NCBI RefSeq assembly: GCF_000712975.1
Contig: NZ_JHQL01000007.1
Span: 1 to 64,000, forward strand
DNA length: 64,000 nucleotides
Direction of reading: 5' to 3'
Source: Vreelandella neptunia
GTDB lineage: Bacteria > Pseudomonadota > Gammaproteobacteria > Pseudomonadales > Halomonadaceae
Below are positions 33,281 through 43,495 of this stretch, piece after piece. Position 1 is the first letter of the stretch; each line of letters starts with the position of its first letter. The notes under the pieces are model-generated. The model made no database searches, was not told the origin of the DNA, and saw nothing but the letters and a program-made list of their open reading frames with translations. A program made the translations under genes and the position numbers.

Positions 33281-35203
33281 CTACTCTAAGTAGGTGTAAC
33301 CCTCTAGGCCTTCGCTCAGGCTAGCGGCAAATGTTGCCTGCTCTTGGGTAGAAAAACCGCTAGTGATCAGTTGCTCGGTGAGTTTTTGCTTTAGCACTCG
33401 TGCATCAAAATTCACATAGGCTAAAACATCGGCTACGGTATCGCCTGCCTGTAAGTTAGAAAGTACCCACTCGCCATCCTTTCCTAGTGCAGCATCGACT
33501 GAATCGGTATCGCCGAATAGGTTATGCAAGTCGCCGAGAATTTCCTGATAAGCACCGACCAAAAAGAAGCCTAACCAACGTTCGTCGTCGCTTGCCCATT
33601 CAGGCAGAGGGAGCGTGCTTTCCACGCCCTGGCCATCCACATAGCTATCAATACGGCCATCAGAGTCGCAGGTGATGTCCTGAATCACTGCGCGGCGGGT
33701 AGGGGGCTGGTCTAGGCCGCTTAGTGGCAGAACAGGAAAAATCTGCTCGATTCCCCAAACGTCTGGCACCGACTGGAAGAGTGAGAAGTTGACGAACAGC
33801 TTATCGGCCAACTTTTCAGCGAGCTCATCCATAATTTCCCGGTGGGCGCGGTTACGGGTGTCGAGCTGTCCGCGTAAGCGTGCACAGGCAGCCATATAGA
33901 GCCGCTCGCCTTCGGCGCGGGCATTGATATTACTTAATCCCAGTACGAAGCGGTCTTGCAACTCACTTACCGCTTGCAGAAGATCGTGCCAAGCTTCCAC
34001 TAGAACGCGAGGCTCTTGGCTCTCGGCTAACTGCTCAAAAACTCGCCAGAGTGCTTCTACCTGGGGGTCTTCCTGGGAGGAGCGCTCTGGCGGCGAAGCA
34101 TTTACGCGCTCTTCACCAATCACGTTAGTGATCAACACAGCATGGTGAGCTGTTAGGGCGCGGCCTGATTCGCTAATCAGGTGAGGCTGGGGAAGATCAG
34201 CTTCCTGACACAGCTGTGCAAAGGCACTAACTACGTTACGCGCATACTCCTGCATAGAGTAGTTGGCCGAGCAGTAGCTGCGTGAACGAGTGCCTTCATA
34301 GTCGATTCCTAAACCACCGCCAACATCGACGGTATCAATCGGCGCACCCAGGCTCATCAGGTTTTGGTAGAAACGGGCGCATTCCCGAAGGCCGCGCTGA
34401 ATGTCGCGAATATTGGCAATTTGCGAGCCAAGGTGGAAGTGCACCAGCTGTAGACTTTCTAGCGCATTTTGATCGCGCAAGGTCGCGACTACATCAAGGA
34501 TTTGGCTGGCTGTCAGGCCAAACTTTGATTTCTCGCCACCCGTGTTTTGCCATTTACCTTTACCCACTGAAGCTAGCCGTGCCCGCAAGCCAATGCGCGG
34601 TGTGACATCCAGCTCACGAGCCTCTTCTAAAATAAGCTCCAGCTCTGAAAGCTTCTCTACCACCAGGTAAACGCGGTGCCCTAGCTTTTCACCCAGCAGC
34701 GCTAGGCGCACGTATTCACGGTCTTTATACCCATTACAGACGATGAGCGAGGAGCCGCCATCAGACAGCGCCAATACTGCCAATAGTTCTGGCTTACTAC
34801 CGGCTTCCAATCCTACACGGCCATTGCCACGTTCGGAGGTAGCGAGTATTTCTTCCACCACGCGGCGCTGCTGATTGACCTTAATTGGATAAACCGCCGT
34901 ATAGCCGCCCTGGTAGTCGATATCCTGCATCGCGATATCAAATGCACCGCACAGTTGCTCTACTCGGTCGTGCAGAATATCGCTAAATCTGACTAACACT
35001 GGCAACCGCAGCCCTGCAGCTTGCAGCTGGCGCACAAGCCCACTAAGCGGTAGGGCTGGCCCTTCAGCGTCACTGCCTAGCGGACGAACCAACGCGTGTC
35101 CGTGGTCATCCACGTCAAAGTAGCCGCTACCCCATTGGTCGATATTCCATGTGCGTCGGGCGCGCAAGGCCGGGGTGCTGGTGGTCACCGATTCAATCAT
35201 CAA
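33281..35203 (-). CDS. speA: Biosynthetic arginine decarboxylase
   Basis: 640 aa, typical of SpeA. It is a PLP-dependent alanine-racemase-fold enzyme that makes agmatine, the route to putrescine. The PLP lysine is in TAVYPIKVNQQRRVVEEI; VDVGGGLGIDYEGT and the C-terminal CDSDGRIDSYV (substrate Cys/Asp) are conserved. The start at 35203 overlaps the stop of the upstream homoserine kinase gene by 4 bp (ATGA), so the two are translated together. Confidence 0.96.
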   Translation of the reverse strand: MMIESVTTSTPALRARRTWNIDQWGSGYFDVDDHGHALVRPLGSDAEGPALPLSGLVRQLQAAGLRLPVLVRFSDILHDRVEQLCGAFDIAMQDIDYQGGYTAVYPIKVNQQRRVVEEILATSERGNGRVGLEAGSKPELLAVLALSDGGSSLIVCNGYKDREYVRLALLGEKLGHRVYLVVEKLSELELILEEARELDVTPRIGLRARLASVGKGKWQNTGGEKSKFGLTASQILDVVATLRDQNALESLQLVHFHLGSQIANIRDIQRGLRECARFYQNLMSLGAPIDTVDVGGGLGIDYEGTRSRSYCSANYSMQEYARNVVSAFAQLCQEADLPQPHLISESGRALTAHHAVLITNVIGEERVNASPPERSSQEDPQVEALWRVFEQLAESQEPRVLVEAWHDLLQAVSELQDRFVLGLSNINARAEGERLYMAACARLRGQLDTRNRAHREIMDELAEKLADKLFVNFSLFQSVPDVWGIEQIFPVLPLSGLDQPPTRRAVIQDITCDSDGRIDSYVDGQGVESTLPLPEWASDDERWLGFFLVGAYQEILGDLHNLFGDTDSVDAALGKDGEWVLSNLQAGDTVADVLAYVNFDARVLKQKLTEQLITSGFSTQEQATFAASLSEGLEGYTYLE

Positions 35204-36156
35204 GGAACCTCTGGGAGCGGAAGTGCGCCAAATGCGATGCGCGCTTTTAAAATGGTCCGGAAACGCTCAGGGTCATGAGGCGTTAGGTCATGGGCAGGTG
35301 GATCAACATAAACGACCAGCAGGCGCGATAGCCAATACCGCAGCGCGGTCATGCGCAGCATGATCGGCCATAGCGCACGTTCATCTGCTGTGAGAGGGCG
35401 ACGCGCCTGGTAAGCGCTAAGAATGGCCTCATAACGATCAGCGTTTAAGGTGCCATCCTCATTAGTTGCCCAATCGTTAATGACAATAGCCAGATCAAAC
35501 AGCAAATCACCTGTGCAACCATTGTAAAAATCGATAATGCCGCCTAGCTGGTCGCCTTCAAACAGCGTGTTATCACGGAACAAATCGCCGTGAAGAGCTC
35601 CTTGAGGTAGCTCGCCGTGCTGGCTAAACGCACTTTCGAAGTCATCAACCTCATCTTTCATCAGCGTCTGATCATCAGGGCTAATATACGTTAGCACCTT
35701 GTGATGCACTGCTCGCAGCCAGTGAAGATCGCGCGGATTGGGTCGATGGCCAGGAAAACGTTGGGAGACAACATGCAAATGCCCCAGCGTATTGCCCAGC
35801 GCTTGGCATTGGGCAAGGTTAGGCGCACTAGGGTGCTTGCCCGGCAAGCGCGGAAATAGCAGCGCAGGTTTGCCCGCCAGACTGTGTAGCGCGATACCTT
35901 CACGGTCATGAATGGTACCGGGCACCGGTAAACGGTGTTCGTCCAAATAATCCAACAAATCGACGAAAAACGGCAACTCCTCATGCTCGCCCTGCTCAAA
36001 CAGGGTTAGCACCAGCTCACGACGATCGGTGGTTACAAAAAACGTTGAGTTTTCTGTACCGCCAGCTACGCCTTGTAGCGAAACGAAGCTGCCTACATCA
36101 AATTTTTCTAAAAACGCGGCGACCTGAACGTCGCTCAGCGGAGTAAATACAGCCAT
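35200..36156 (-). CDS. thrB: Homoserine kinase (Pseudomonas type, ThrB2/APH fold)
   Basis: 318 aa. It phosphorylates homoserine for threonine synthesis. It is of the choline-kinase/aminoglycoside-phosphotransferase fold and not the GHMP fold of E. coli ThrB. GGTENSTFFV is the nucleotide loop, GALHGDLFRDNTLF the catalytic Brenner motif, and GIIDFYNG the metal-binding Asp. Its stop overlaps speA. It is divergent from polA, with which it shares a 174-bp region. Confidence 0.92.
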   Translation of the reverse strand: MAVFTPLSDVQVAAFLEKFDVGSFVSLQGVAGGTENSTFFVTTDRRELVLTLFEQGEHEELPFFVDLLDYLDEHRLPVPGTIHDREGIALHSLAGKPALLFPRLPGKHPSAPNLAQCQALGNTLGHLHVVSQRFPGHRPNPRDLHWLRAVHHKVLTYISPDDQTLMKDEVDDFESAFSQHGELPQGALHGDLFRDNTLFEGDQLGGIIDFYNGCTGDLLFDLAIVINDWATNEDGTLNADRYEAILSAYQARRPLTADERALWPIMLRMTALRYWLSRLLVVYVDPPAHDLTPHDPERFRTILKARIAFGALPLPEVP

Positions 36157-36330
36157 GAGAATCTCGCCCAGGTTGCTAAGCCCTTTATTGTAGCGGCTTG
36201 CAGGGTCAGTTGGCAGCGTTGTGTGAGGTTGAAATGCGTTATTCGTAGCGGTTGTTTCTGCAGCCAGTGACGTGAACGCGTATCATAGCCAATAGACTTT
36301 CTTACTGTGTTGCTAACAATGGAATTGGTT

Positions 36331-39105
36331 ATGGCCCGTGCCCCTATCGTGCTTGTCGATGGCTCCTCGTACCTATATCGCGCCTTTCACGCGCTACCAC
36401 CGTTAACGACCTCTAGCGGCCAGCCCACAGGAGCTGTGAAAGGCGTCTTGAATATGCTCAAGCGTCTGATCAAAGATTATCCCGAAAGCCCAATGGCTGT
36501 GGTGTTTGATGCGCCAGGAAAAACCTTTCGCGATGAGATGTATAGCGACTATAAAGCCCACCGGCCGCCCATGCCGGACGATTTGCGCAGCCAAATTAAA
36601 CCGCTACATGCCTGTGTAAAAGCACTAGGCTTACCGCTTCTGTGTATTGAAGGGGTGGAAGCCGATGATGTGATTGGCACTCTGGCTCACCATGCCACCC
36701 AGGCTGGCCGTGATGCGGTGATCTCGACCGGCGATAAAGATATGGCACAGTTGGTAAACGCCCATATTACGTTGGTTAATACCATGAAAGAGGAAACGCT
36801 CGACGAAGCGGGTGTTAAAGAAAAATTTGGTCTCCCTCCAGCGCTGATTATTGATTTCTTGGCCCTGATGGGTGACAAGGTTGATAACATTCCCGGCGTG
36901 CCGGGGGTGGGCGAAAAGACTGCCATTGGTCTATTACAAGGCATGGAAGGTGGTTTAGAGACAATTTATGGTGATCTGGAACGCGTCAAAACGCTTAGTT
37001 TCCGTGGCGCGAAAACGTTACCGAAGAAGCTTGAAGAGCACCGTGAGCAGGCCTTTCTCTCTTATCAGCTAGCAACCATTAAGACCGACTGCGACCTACC
37101 CGTGGGGCTGGATGACTTGGATATTGCGCATCCAGACCGCGAAGCGCTGGTGGAACTCTATAAAGAGATGGAGTTTAAGCAGTGGTTGGCTGAGCTGCTG
37201 GCAGGCAACGACGAGGGTGTTGATGACGTTAAGGGTGGCGAGCCCGCGCCTAATAATGCCGATATTGATACGGCCGATAATACCGCGACCGCTAGCCAGC
37301 GCGATGACCATATCATTGTAGAGCAAGCTGAGTTTGATGTGTGGTTAGCGCGTTTGAAGAAAGCCGAGCGTTTTTGCTTCGATTTAGAAACCACTAGCTT
37401 GAATTATATGGACGCCGATATTGTAGGCGTTGGTTTGGCACTTGAAGCCGGTGAAGCCGCCTATATCCCCCTGGCCCACGACTACCTGGATGCGCCCGCG
37501 CAGCTTGATCGCCAACAGGTACTACAGGCGTTGAAGCCGCTACTGGAAGATCCTAAAAAAACCAAGATCGGCCAGAACCTTAAGTACGATATTTCCGTGC
37601 TAGCAAACTATGATATTGGTGTGGTGGGCCCGCTGGCCGACACCATGCTCGCTTCTTACGTACTGAACTCCACCGCCACTCGCCACGACATGGATTCGCT
37701 GGCGCTGAAGTATCTGGGCGAAAAAACCATCTCCTTCGAAGAGATCGCAGGAAAAGGGGCGAAGCAGCTCACGTTTAACCAGATTGCCTTAGAGCAAGCG
37801 GTTCCTTATGCCTGTGAAGATGTGGATATCACGTTGCGGCTGCAAGACATACTGCGTCCCCAGGTTGAAAGGGAAGGGCGTTTAGCAGAGGTGCTGGATC
37901 ACCTTGAATTACCACTGATTAACGTGCTGTCGCGGATTGAGCGCAATGGCGTGGCGTTGGATGCCGAGCGCCTCCACGAACAGAGCCAGCAACTAGAGCG
38001 ACGTATTCGCGAGCTTGAGAGTGAAGCGTTTGAGCTAGCAGGTCGTGAGTTTAACCTTGGTTCACCCAAGCAGTTGGGGCAGATTCTGTTCGAAGAGCAG
38101 AAGATTCCGGTGATCAAGAAAACCCCCAAAGGCGCGCCCTCAACCGCCGAAGCAGTGCTAGAAGAGCTGGCGCTAGATTATCCGTTGCCCAAGGTGATTA
38201 TGCAGCACCGTGGGTTGGCAAAGCTGAAATCTACCTATACCGATAAGCTACCGCGCCTGCTCAATAAAACGACGGGGCGGGTGCATACCAGCTATCACCA
38301 AGCGGTAACAGCGACAGGGCGTCTCTCGTCATCTGACCCTAACTTGCAAAACATACCGATTCGTACAGAAGAGGGGCGCAAAATCCGCCAAGCGTTTGTG
38401 GCGCGTCCAGGCTATCGCATTGTGGCGGCCGACTACTCGCAAATTGAGCTGCGCATTATGGCGCACCTGTCTGAAGATAAAGGCTTGTTAAGTGCTTTTG
38501 CAGAAGGGCGAGATATCCACACCGCAACTGCCGCTGAAGTGTTCGGTACCGCGCTTGAAAAGGTTTCTGCCGATCAGCGGCGCAGCGCCAAAGCCATCAA
38601 CTTTGGCCTGATTTACGGCATGAGTGCCTGGGGCTTGTCACGCCAGCTGCATATTGACCGCAACCAGGCGCAAACTTATATCGACCGCTATTTTGACCGT
38701 TATCCTGGCGTTGCTCGCTATATGGATCGTATTCGCACCCAGGCCGCGGAAGATGGCTTTGTAGAAACCGTGCTAGGGCGGCGTTTGTACCTACCCGAGA
38801 TCCACTCGCAAAACCGCAACCGCCGTCAGGGCGCTGAGCGCACTGCGATTAATGCGCCCATGCAGGGCACGGCAGCAGACATTATTAAGCAGGCGATGAT
38901 TGATGTTGATGCTTGGCTTGCTGAAGGCGATTTCGATGCACTCATGGTCATGCAGGTACACGATGAGCTAGTGTTTGAAGTGGCCGACGCGCAAGTTGAG
39001 GCGTTTATCGAGCAGGTCCAAACACGAATGCAAGCCGCCGCGACCCTAAACGTGCCACTGATTGTTGAAGCGGAAAGCGGTGCTAACTGGGATGAAGCCC
39101 ACTAG
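36331..39105 (+). CDS. polA: DNA polymerase I
   Basis: 924 aa from the ATG at 36331, where MARAPIVLVDGSSYLYRAFHA matches family N-termini; starts at 36307 and 36319 are less likely. Domains in order: 5'-3' exonuclease (about 1-300), 3'-5' exonuclease with intact DxE (CFDLETTSLN) and YACEDVD, so proofreading is retained, and polymerase with motif A DYSQIELRIMAH, motif B RRSAKAINFGLIYG and motif C VHDELVFEV. It acts in Okazaki fragment processing and repair. Confidence 0.97.
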   Translation: MARAPIVLVDGSSYLYRAFHALPPLTTSSGQPTGAVKGVLNMLKRLIKDYPESPMAVVFDAPGKTFRDEMYSDYKAHRPPMPDDLRSQIKPLHACVKALGLPLLCIEGVEADDVIGTLAHHATQAGRDAVISTGDKDMAQLVNAHITLVNTMKEETLDEAGVKEKFGLPPALIIDFLALMGDKVDNIPGVPGVGEKTAIGLLQGMEGGLETIYGDLERVKTLSFRGAKTLPKKLEEHREQAFLSYQLATIKTDCDLPVGLDDLDIAHPDREALVELYKEMEFKQWLAELLAGNDEGVDDVKGGEPAPNNADIDTADNTATASQRDDHIIVEQAEFDVWLARLKKAERFCFDLETTSLNYMDADIVGVGLALEAGEAAYIPLAHDYLDAPAQLDRQQVLQALKPLLEDPKKTKIGQNLKYDISVLANYDIGVVGPLADTMLASYVLNSTATRHDMDSLALKYLGEKTISFEEIAGKGAKQLTFNQIALEQAVPYACEDVDITLRLQDILRPQVEREGRLAEVLDHLELPLINVLSRIERNGVALDAERLHEQSQQLERRIRELESEAFELAGREFNLGSPKQLGQILFEEQKIPVIKKTPKGAPSTAEAVLEELALDYPLPKVIMQHRGLAKLKSTYTDKLPRLLNKTTGRVHTSYHQAVTATGRLSSSDPNLQNIPIRTEEGRKIRQAFVARPGYRIVAADYSQIELRIMAHLSEDKGLLSAFAEGRDIHTATAAEVFGTALEKVSADQRRSAKAINFGLIYGMSAWGLSRQLHIDRNQAQTYIDRYFDRYPGVARYMDRIRTQAAEDGFVETVLGRRLYLPEIHSQNRNRRQGAERTAINAPMQGTAADIIKQAMIDVDAWLAEGDFDALMVMQVHDELVFEVADAQVEAFIEQVQTRMQAAATLNVPLIVEAESGANWDEAH

Positions 39106-39168
39106 TATTAAGCCCGCTAGGCTAAGTAAGGCTTAAACGTTACGGGCTCGTAATCGATAATCTAACAC

Positions 39169-39202
39169 AAAACACCTGCAGCTAAGCTGCAGGTGTTTTT
39201 TA
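39169..39202. terminator. Terminator, polA/fbpA
   Basis: aaaacacctgcagc pairs with gctgcaggtgtttttt around taa. It lies between convergent polA and fbpA and can serve both. Confidence 0.88.
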
Positions 39203-39234
39203 GTACAGGCTTGTGGCCCAAAGGGCCACAGCGC

Positions 39235-40260
39235 TTAACGCCAGCTTACGCGATCAAAAATACGGATCGCTTCTGGGTTGTTCTCGCCCAAGATGCTGAT
39301 GTTGATATCGTCTTTGGTGAAATCACCCCAAGATTCGAGCACCGGATTTTTCTTGATGCCTTCAACAACAGGGAACTCGTAGTTGCGATCAGCCAGTACT
39401 TCCTGAGCTTCGTCAGAGGCTAAGAACTCCAGGAAGCGAATGCCGTTTTCTGGGTTCTGTGCGTTAGCCACCAAGCCTGCACCGCCAACGTTAACGTGGG
39501 TGCCGCGATCATCCTGATTGGGGAAAATCATCCCTACTTTGCGTGCCGCTTCGCGGTCAGCGTCGTCATCAGAATGTAGCAGACGAACGTAGTAGTAGTG
39601 GTTCGCAACTGCCAAGTCACACTCGCCGCTTGCAACGCCAAGAATCTGGTCGGTATCACCGCCTTCTGGATCGCGTGCCATGTTGCTAACAACGCCTTCA
39701 GCCCACTCTTGCGCGCCTTCTTCGCCGTGATGCTCAATCATTGAGGCGAGCAGCGACTGGTTGTAAATGTTGTTGGAAGAACGGATACATACTTGGCCTT
39801 CAAACTGCGGGTCGGCCAGATCTTCGTAAGTAGCAATTTGGCTAGGGTCAAAGTTCTCGCGGTTGTAGAAAATAACCCGTGCACGCTGGCTAAAGCCAAA
39901 CCACAAACCTTCAGGGTGACGCATTGATTCTGGCAGGCGCTCGTTAAGCACGTCCGAGTCTACGCTTTGAAAAAGGCCATCCTGCTCGGCGCGCCATAGG
40001 CGACCCGCGTCAACGGTGAGCATTACGTCAGCAGGACTCGCAATGCCTTCACGCTGCATGCGCTCCATCAACTGGTCGGAATCGCCCTCTAGTACGTTAA
40101 CCTCGATCCCGGTCTCTTCTGTGAACGCTTTGTAGAGAATCTCGTCAGAATCGTAATGGCGAGCGGAGTAAATGTTGACTTCGTTGGCGAGCGCGCTACC
40201 TGCAAAAGCAGAACCTGCCATGATGGCAGCTACGGTAGCCGTGAGACGTGCTTTTTTCAT
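39235..40260 (-). CDS. fbpA: Ferric iron ABC transporter, periplasmic binding protein
   Basis: 341 aa from the ATG at 40260; the signal peptide reads KKARLTATVAAIMAGSAFAG with cleavage near SALA. The mature start EVNIYSARHYDSDEILYKAF and the Tyr pair/triplet in NHYYYVRLL are iron-ligand marks of FbpA/FutA proteins. It captures Fe(III) in the periplasm and passes it to FbpB/FbpC. A Fur-box-like site lies 23 bases upstream. The ATPase gene is divergent and the permease gene is separate. Confidence 0.92.
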   Translation of the reverse strand: MKKARLTATVAAIMAGSAFAGSALANEVNIYSARHYDSDEILYKAFTEETGIEVNVLEGDSDQLMERMQREGIASPADVMLTVDAGRLWRAEQDGLFQSVDSDVLNERLPESMRHPEGLWFGFSQRARVIFYNRENFDPSQIATYEDLADPQFEGQVCIRSSNNIYNQSLLASMIEHHGEEGAQEWAEGVVSNMARDPEGGDTDQILGVASGECDLAVANHYYYVRLLHSDDDADREAARKVGMIFPNQDDRGTHVNVGGAGLVANAQNPENGIRFLEFLASDEAQEVLADRNYEFPVVEGIKKNPVLESWGDFTKDDINISILGENNPEAIRIFDRVSWR

Positions 40261-40282
40261 AACAAACACCCTGAATGTTTAT

Positions 40283-40301
40283 GATAATAAGTTGCATTAG
40301 C
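40283..40301. promoter_or_regulatory. Candidate Fur box
   Basis: GATAATAAGTTGCATTAGC matches 13 of 19 positions of the classical Fur box, with both ends best conserved. It lies between divergent fbpA and fbpC, where iron control of both would be expected. Confidence 0.5.
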
Positions 40302-40484
40302 GACATCGCGTATTGAAACGCTTCTCTCGGTTGGCGTCAAGTTAAATGCTAATGAAACGCATCCTCTATTTAGTAAGAAGCGTGCATCTCTGCTCAATAG
40401 AAAATAGAATGCAAATAACTTTCAACCGTGTTCGCAGCGGCATGCGTTTATCATGTCGCGGGTGGACGAGACAATGGTGAAATA

Positions 40485-41582
40485 ATGACGGCAACTGTGT
40501 CACTTTCCGATGTGTCGGCTCCTGCATCAGCATTGTCGCTTCGTGGTGTTCAGCACACGTTTGCGGCGAATAAAGTGGTAAAAGGCATTGATCTTGATAT
40601 CGCTCCAGGCGAAGTAGTGTGCTTGCTTGGCCCTTCTGGCTGTGGCAAAACCACACTGCTTAGGATTGCTGCGGGGTTAGAGGTTGTGCAGGAAGGATCG
40701 GTGAGTCTTGATGGTCTTTCTATTGCGGCACCGGGTAAGCGTCATGTTCCGCCGGAAAAGCGTAATGTAGGCCTTGCCTTCCAAGACTCTGCCCTATTTC
40801 CACACCTTAGCGTGCTCGAAAACGTTACCTTCGGTCTGAAAAGTTTGCCTTCAAGTCAGCGCCAGGAGCGTGCACTTGAGCTGCTAGCTCAACTAGGCAT
40901 GGCCGACTATGCAGAAAGTTATCCGCATATGTTGTCAGGTGGGCAGCAGCAGCGTGTGGCACTGGCGCGTGCCCTAGCTCCTACGCCTAAATTGATGTTG
41001 CTGGATGAGCCATTTTCTAGCCTGGATGCGCGGCTACGGGATCGTATCCGAGACGATACGCTGCACGTGTTGAAAAAGCTCGGCTCAGCAACTCTGCTAG
41101 TGACTCATGACCCTGAAGAAGCCATGTTTATGGCAGATCGCATTGCACTGATGCGGGATGGTAAAATCGTCCAGACAGGGACCCCACGCGAGCTTTATTG
41201 CGCGCCTGTAGACCCCTTTGTCGTCACGTTTTTTGGCGAAGTGAATGAATTAAGCGGTGTCGTTAAGGGGGGCTTTGTGGCTACGCCCGTCGGTCCGGTG
41301 GATGCCAGCTGGCTGCCAGAAGGTAGCCATGCTCAGGTGATGATTCGTCCCGAAGCATTACGTATTAGAGAGCGTGATGTGCCTGCGGAACCGCATAATC
41401 ATAGCCACGTGGTTATGGCTAAGCTGCTGGGGCGCTCAAGCCTCATTCACTTATGTGCCCATGGTAACGACGGACAAGAAGCCCACCTTCACGCCCGTGT
41501 GCCTGGGGTATTCTTACCCCAGGAGGGGCAGCCGATTGATATCGACTTAGACCACTCCCAGGTGTTTATCTTTCCGGCTTAA
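40485..41582 (+). CDS. fbpC: Ferric iron ABC transporter, ATP-binding protein
   Basis: 365 aa from the ATG at 40485. Walker A GPSGCGKTTLLR, signature LSGGQQQRVALARAL, Walker B LMLLDEPFSSLD and H-loop LLVTHDPEEAM are intact. A C-terminal TOBE-type regulatory domain (about residues 240-365) is present. It powers Fe(III) uptake with FbpA and FbpB, whose genes lie on the other strand on either side. Starts from 40428 would add 19 unconserved residues. Confidence 0.92.
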   Translation: MTATVSLSDVSAPASALSLRGVQHTFAANKVVKGIDLDIAPGEVVCLLGPSGCGKTTLLRIAAGLEVVQEGSVSLDGLSIAAPGKRHVPPEKRNVGLAFQDSALFPHLSVLENVTFGLKSLPSSQRQERALELLAQLGMADYAESYPHMLSGGQQQRVALARALAPTPKLMLLDEPFSSLDARLRDRIRDDTLHVLKKLGSATLLVTHDPEEAMFMADRIALMRDGKIVQTGTPRELYCAPVDPFVVTFFGEVNELSGVVKGGFVATPVGPVDASWLPEGSHAQVMIRPEALRIRERDVPAEPHNHSHVVMAKLLGRSSLIHLCAHGNDGQEAHLHARVPGVFLPQEGQPIDIDLDHSQVFIFPA

Positions 41583-41594
41583 TCTATCGTTTTT

Positions 41595-41626
41595 GGCGGC
41601 TGGCGGTTTCAACGGCTAGCCGCTTT
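41595..41626. terminator. Hairpin between fbpC and fbpB
   Basis: ggcggctggcggtt pairs imperfectly with aacggctagccgct between two convergent genes. T-runs are short, so it is a probable weak bidirectional terminator. Confidence 0.55.
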
Positions 41627-41628
41627 CA

Positions 41629-43329
41629 TTACTCGGCCTGGCTACCAGGACGTGCCCGGCGCATTGCCAAGCTGAGTAAAATCACTGGTAAAATGCCAAC
41701 CACCACTATCGTCAGCGAAGCAGTGGATGCCTCTGCTAGGCGTTCATCTGAGGCTAAGCTGTGGGCACGCACTGCTAAGGTGTCAAAGTTGAAAGGCCGC
41801 AAGATGATCGTGGCGGGTAACTCTTTCATCACATCGACAAATACCAAAATCCCGGCTGCTAGCAGACTGCTCCGCATCAGCGGCGTATGAATCCGGCGTA
41901 GCGTGCCGCCAGCGGTTTGGCCTAATGTGCGAGAGGCAGCGTCCATGCTAGGCGTTACCTTGCCAAGGCTCGCTTCTACCGCATTAAACGAGACAGCTAA
42001 AAAGCGCACCACATAGGCGTAAATCAAAATAAACGCTGAGCCGCTAAATACCAGACCAATGATTTTTCCATAGTGTTCGTGTAGCCACATGTTCAGCGAG
42101 TTATCTAGCCAGGCAAATGGAATCAGGATGCCAACAGCTACCACCGAACCGGGAATGGCATAACCCATCGCGGCGATACGCGTGAAAAATCGTGCGCTTG
42201 GTGAATTGTTGAGCCTTACCCCATAGCTCAATAACACGGCTAACCCTACTGCGATTAATGCGGCAATGGTCGCAAGGCTAAGGCTATTCACGGCAAAGCC
42301 AATAAACCGCGTGCCGAACAGGCTATCGCCTGTTTTAATCGCCATATTGAGCAAAATGCCGCTGGGTAGTAAAAAGCCAATAACAATGGGCAGCAAACAC
42401 GCAAGAGTAGCCCCTAGTGCATGCCATCCATGCAGACGATATTCTGGTAGCTGCTGATACCGGTTGGTGGTATGGAAGTAGCGCCGCTTACCCCGCGAAT
42501 AGCGCTCTAAAAGAACCAGCACTATGACAAAGGTTAGCAAGCAGGCCGCTAGCTGAGCGGCGGCCACAGGCTCACCTAAGCCAAACCACGTGCGATAGAT
42601 GCCGGTGGTGAAGGTATCTACGCCAAAAAACTGCACTGCCCCAAATTCATTAAGCGTTTCCATTAGAACCAGTGAAACACCTCCCACTAACGCTGGCCGG
42701 GCAAGAGGCAGCGCTACGCTAGCAAATAAGCGCCAAGGGCCACGCCCTAATGTGCGACCTACATCTAACACGCAGACCGATTGCTCAAGAAAAGAAGCCC
42801 TAGCTAACAGGTACACATATGGGTAAAGCACAAATGTAATCAGGGTTGCTGCACCGCCCAATGAGCGCACATTAGGGAAATAGTAGTCGCCCACTTGCCA
42901 GCCAAGCCACTCGCGTAGCGCGCTTTGTAACGGCCCCGCTACCTGGAAAAAATCTGTATAAGCGTAGGCAATGACATACGTCGGTACCGCTAGTGGCAGC
43001 AACAGTGCCCATTCAAATAGACGCTTGCCTGGAAAACGGCACATAACGACCAGCCACGCGGTACCAGCCCCCAAAATTAGAGTGCCAATGCCAACCCATA
43101 GCACCAGCCAAAACGTATTAGAGAGATAGCGTGGCAATACAGTGCTTGCTAGGTGCTGCCAAACGCCTTCTGTCGGCACAAAAATATGGCTAAGAACCAC
43201 AATAATGGGCAGTGCGACAACGAGGGCGATCAAAAATAGGGCGATTGACCAAGGGTTAAGCGACAGCGAAAAGCGTGAGGCAAAACCTGAAAACAGGGCC
43301 GATGGTGAGCGGCGAGCTGGCGTAGACAC
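41629..43329 (-). CDS. fbpB: Ferric iron ABC transporter, fused permease
   Basis: 566 aa with about 12 membrane helices in two homologous halves, each with an EAA-type loop (DVGRTLGRGPWRLFASVALPLARPAL near residue 200, and DAASRTLGQTAGGTLRRIHTPL near 465). Fusion of both permease domains in one chain is normal for FbpB/AfuB. It forms the inner-membrane channel for iron. It is convergent with fbpC. Confidence 0.92.
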   Translation of the reverse strand: MSTPARRSPSALFSGFASRFSLSLNPWSIALFLIALVVALPIIVVLSHIFVPTEGVWQHLASTVLPRYLSNTFWLVLWVGIGTLILGAGTAWLVVMCRFPGKRLFEWALLLPLAVPTYVIAYAYTDFFQVAGPLQSALREWLGWQVGDYYFPNVRSLGGAATLITFVLYPYVYLLARASFLEQSVCVLDVGRTLGRGPWRLFASVALPLARPALVGGVSLVLMETLNEFGAVQFFGVDTFTTGIYRTWFGLGEPVAAAQLAACLLTFVIVLVLLERYSRGKRRYFHTTNRYQQLPEYRLHGWHALGATLACLLPIVIGFLLPSGILLNMAIKTGDSLFGTRFIGFAVNSLSLATIAALIAVGLAVLLSYGVRLNNSPSARFFTRIAAMGYAIPGSVVAVGILIPFAWLDNSLNMWLHEHYGKIIGLVFSGSAFILIYAYVVRFLAVSFNAVEASLGKVTPSMDAASRTLGQTAGGTLRRIHTPLMRSSLLAAGILVFVDVMKELPATIILRPFNFDTLAVRAHSLASDERLAEASTASLTIVVVGILPVILLSLAMRRARPGSQAE

Positions 43330-43435
43330 GTCGTTGTCTCCTTGGATGAGGGGCAGCTTGGCTCGTCAATGCGAAGAAATAGCAGCTGCAAATAGTATCA
43401 CTTGCGTTAGGCGGCTGCAGCCAACATTACTGCTA

Positions 43436-43466
43436 ACAAAAAAATCCCCCCGCTAGGCGGGGGGAT
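43436..43466 (-). terminator. Terminator of the TRAP operon
   Basis: On the minus strand catccccccgc pairs with gcggggggat around cta and continues into seven T. It lies about 30 bases past the dctM stop. Confidence 0.88.
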
Positions 43467-43495
43467 GTTAGGCGTTTAGCGCTAATAGCGTGTGG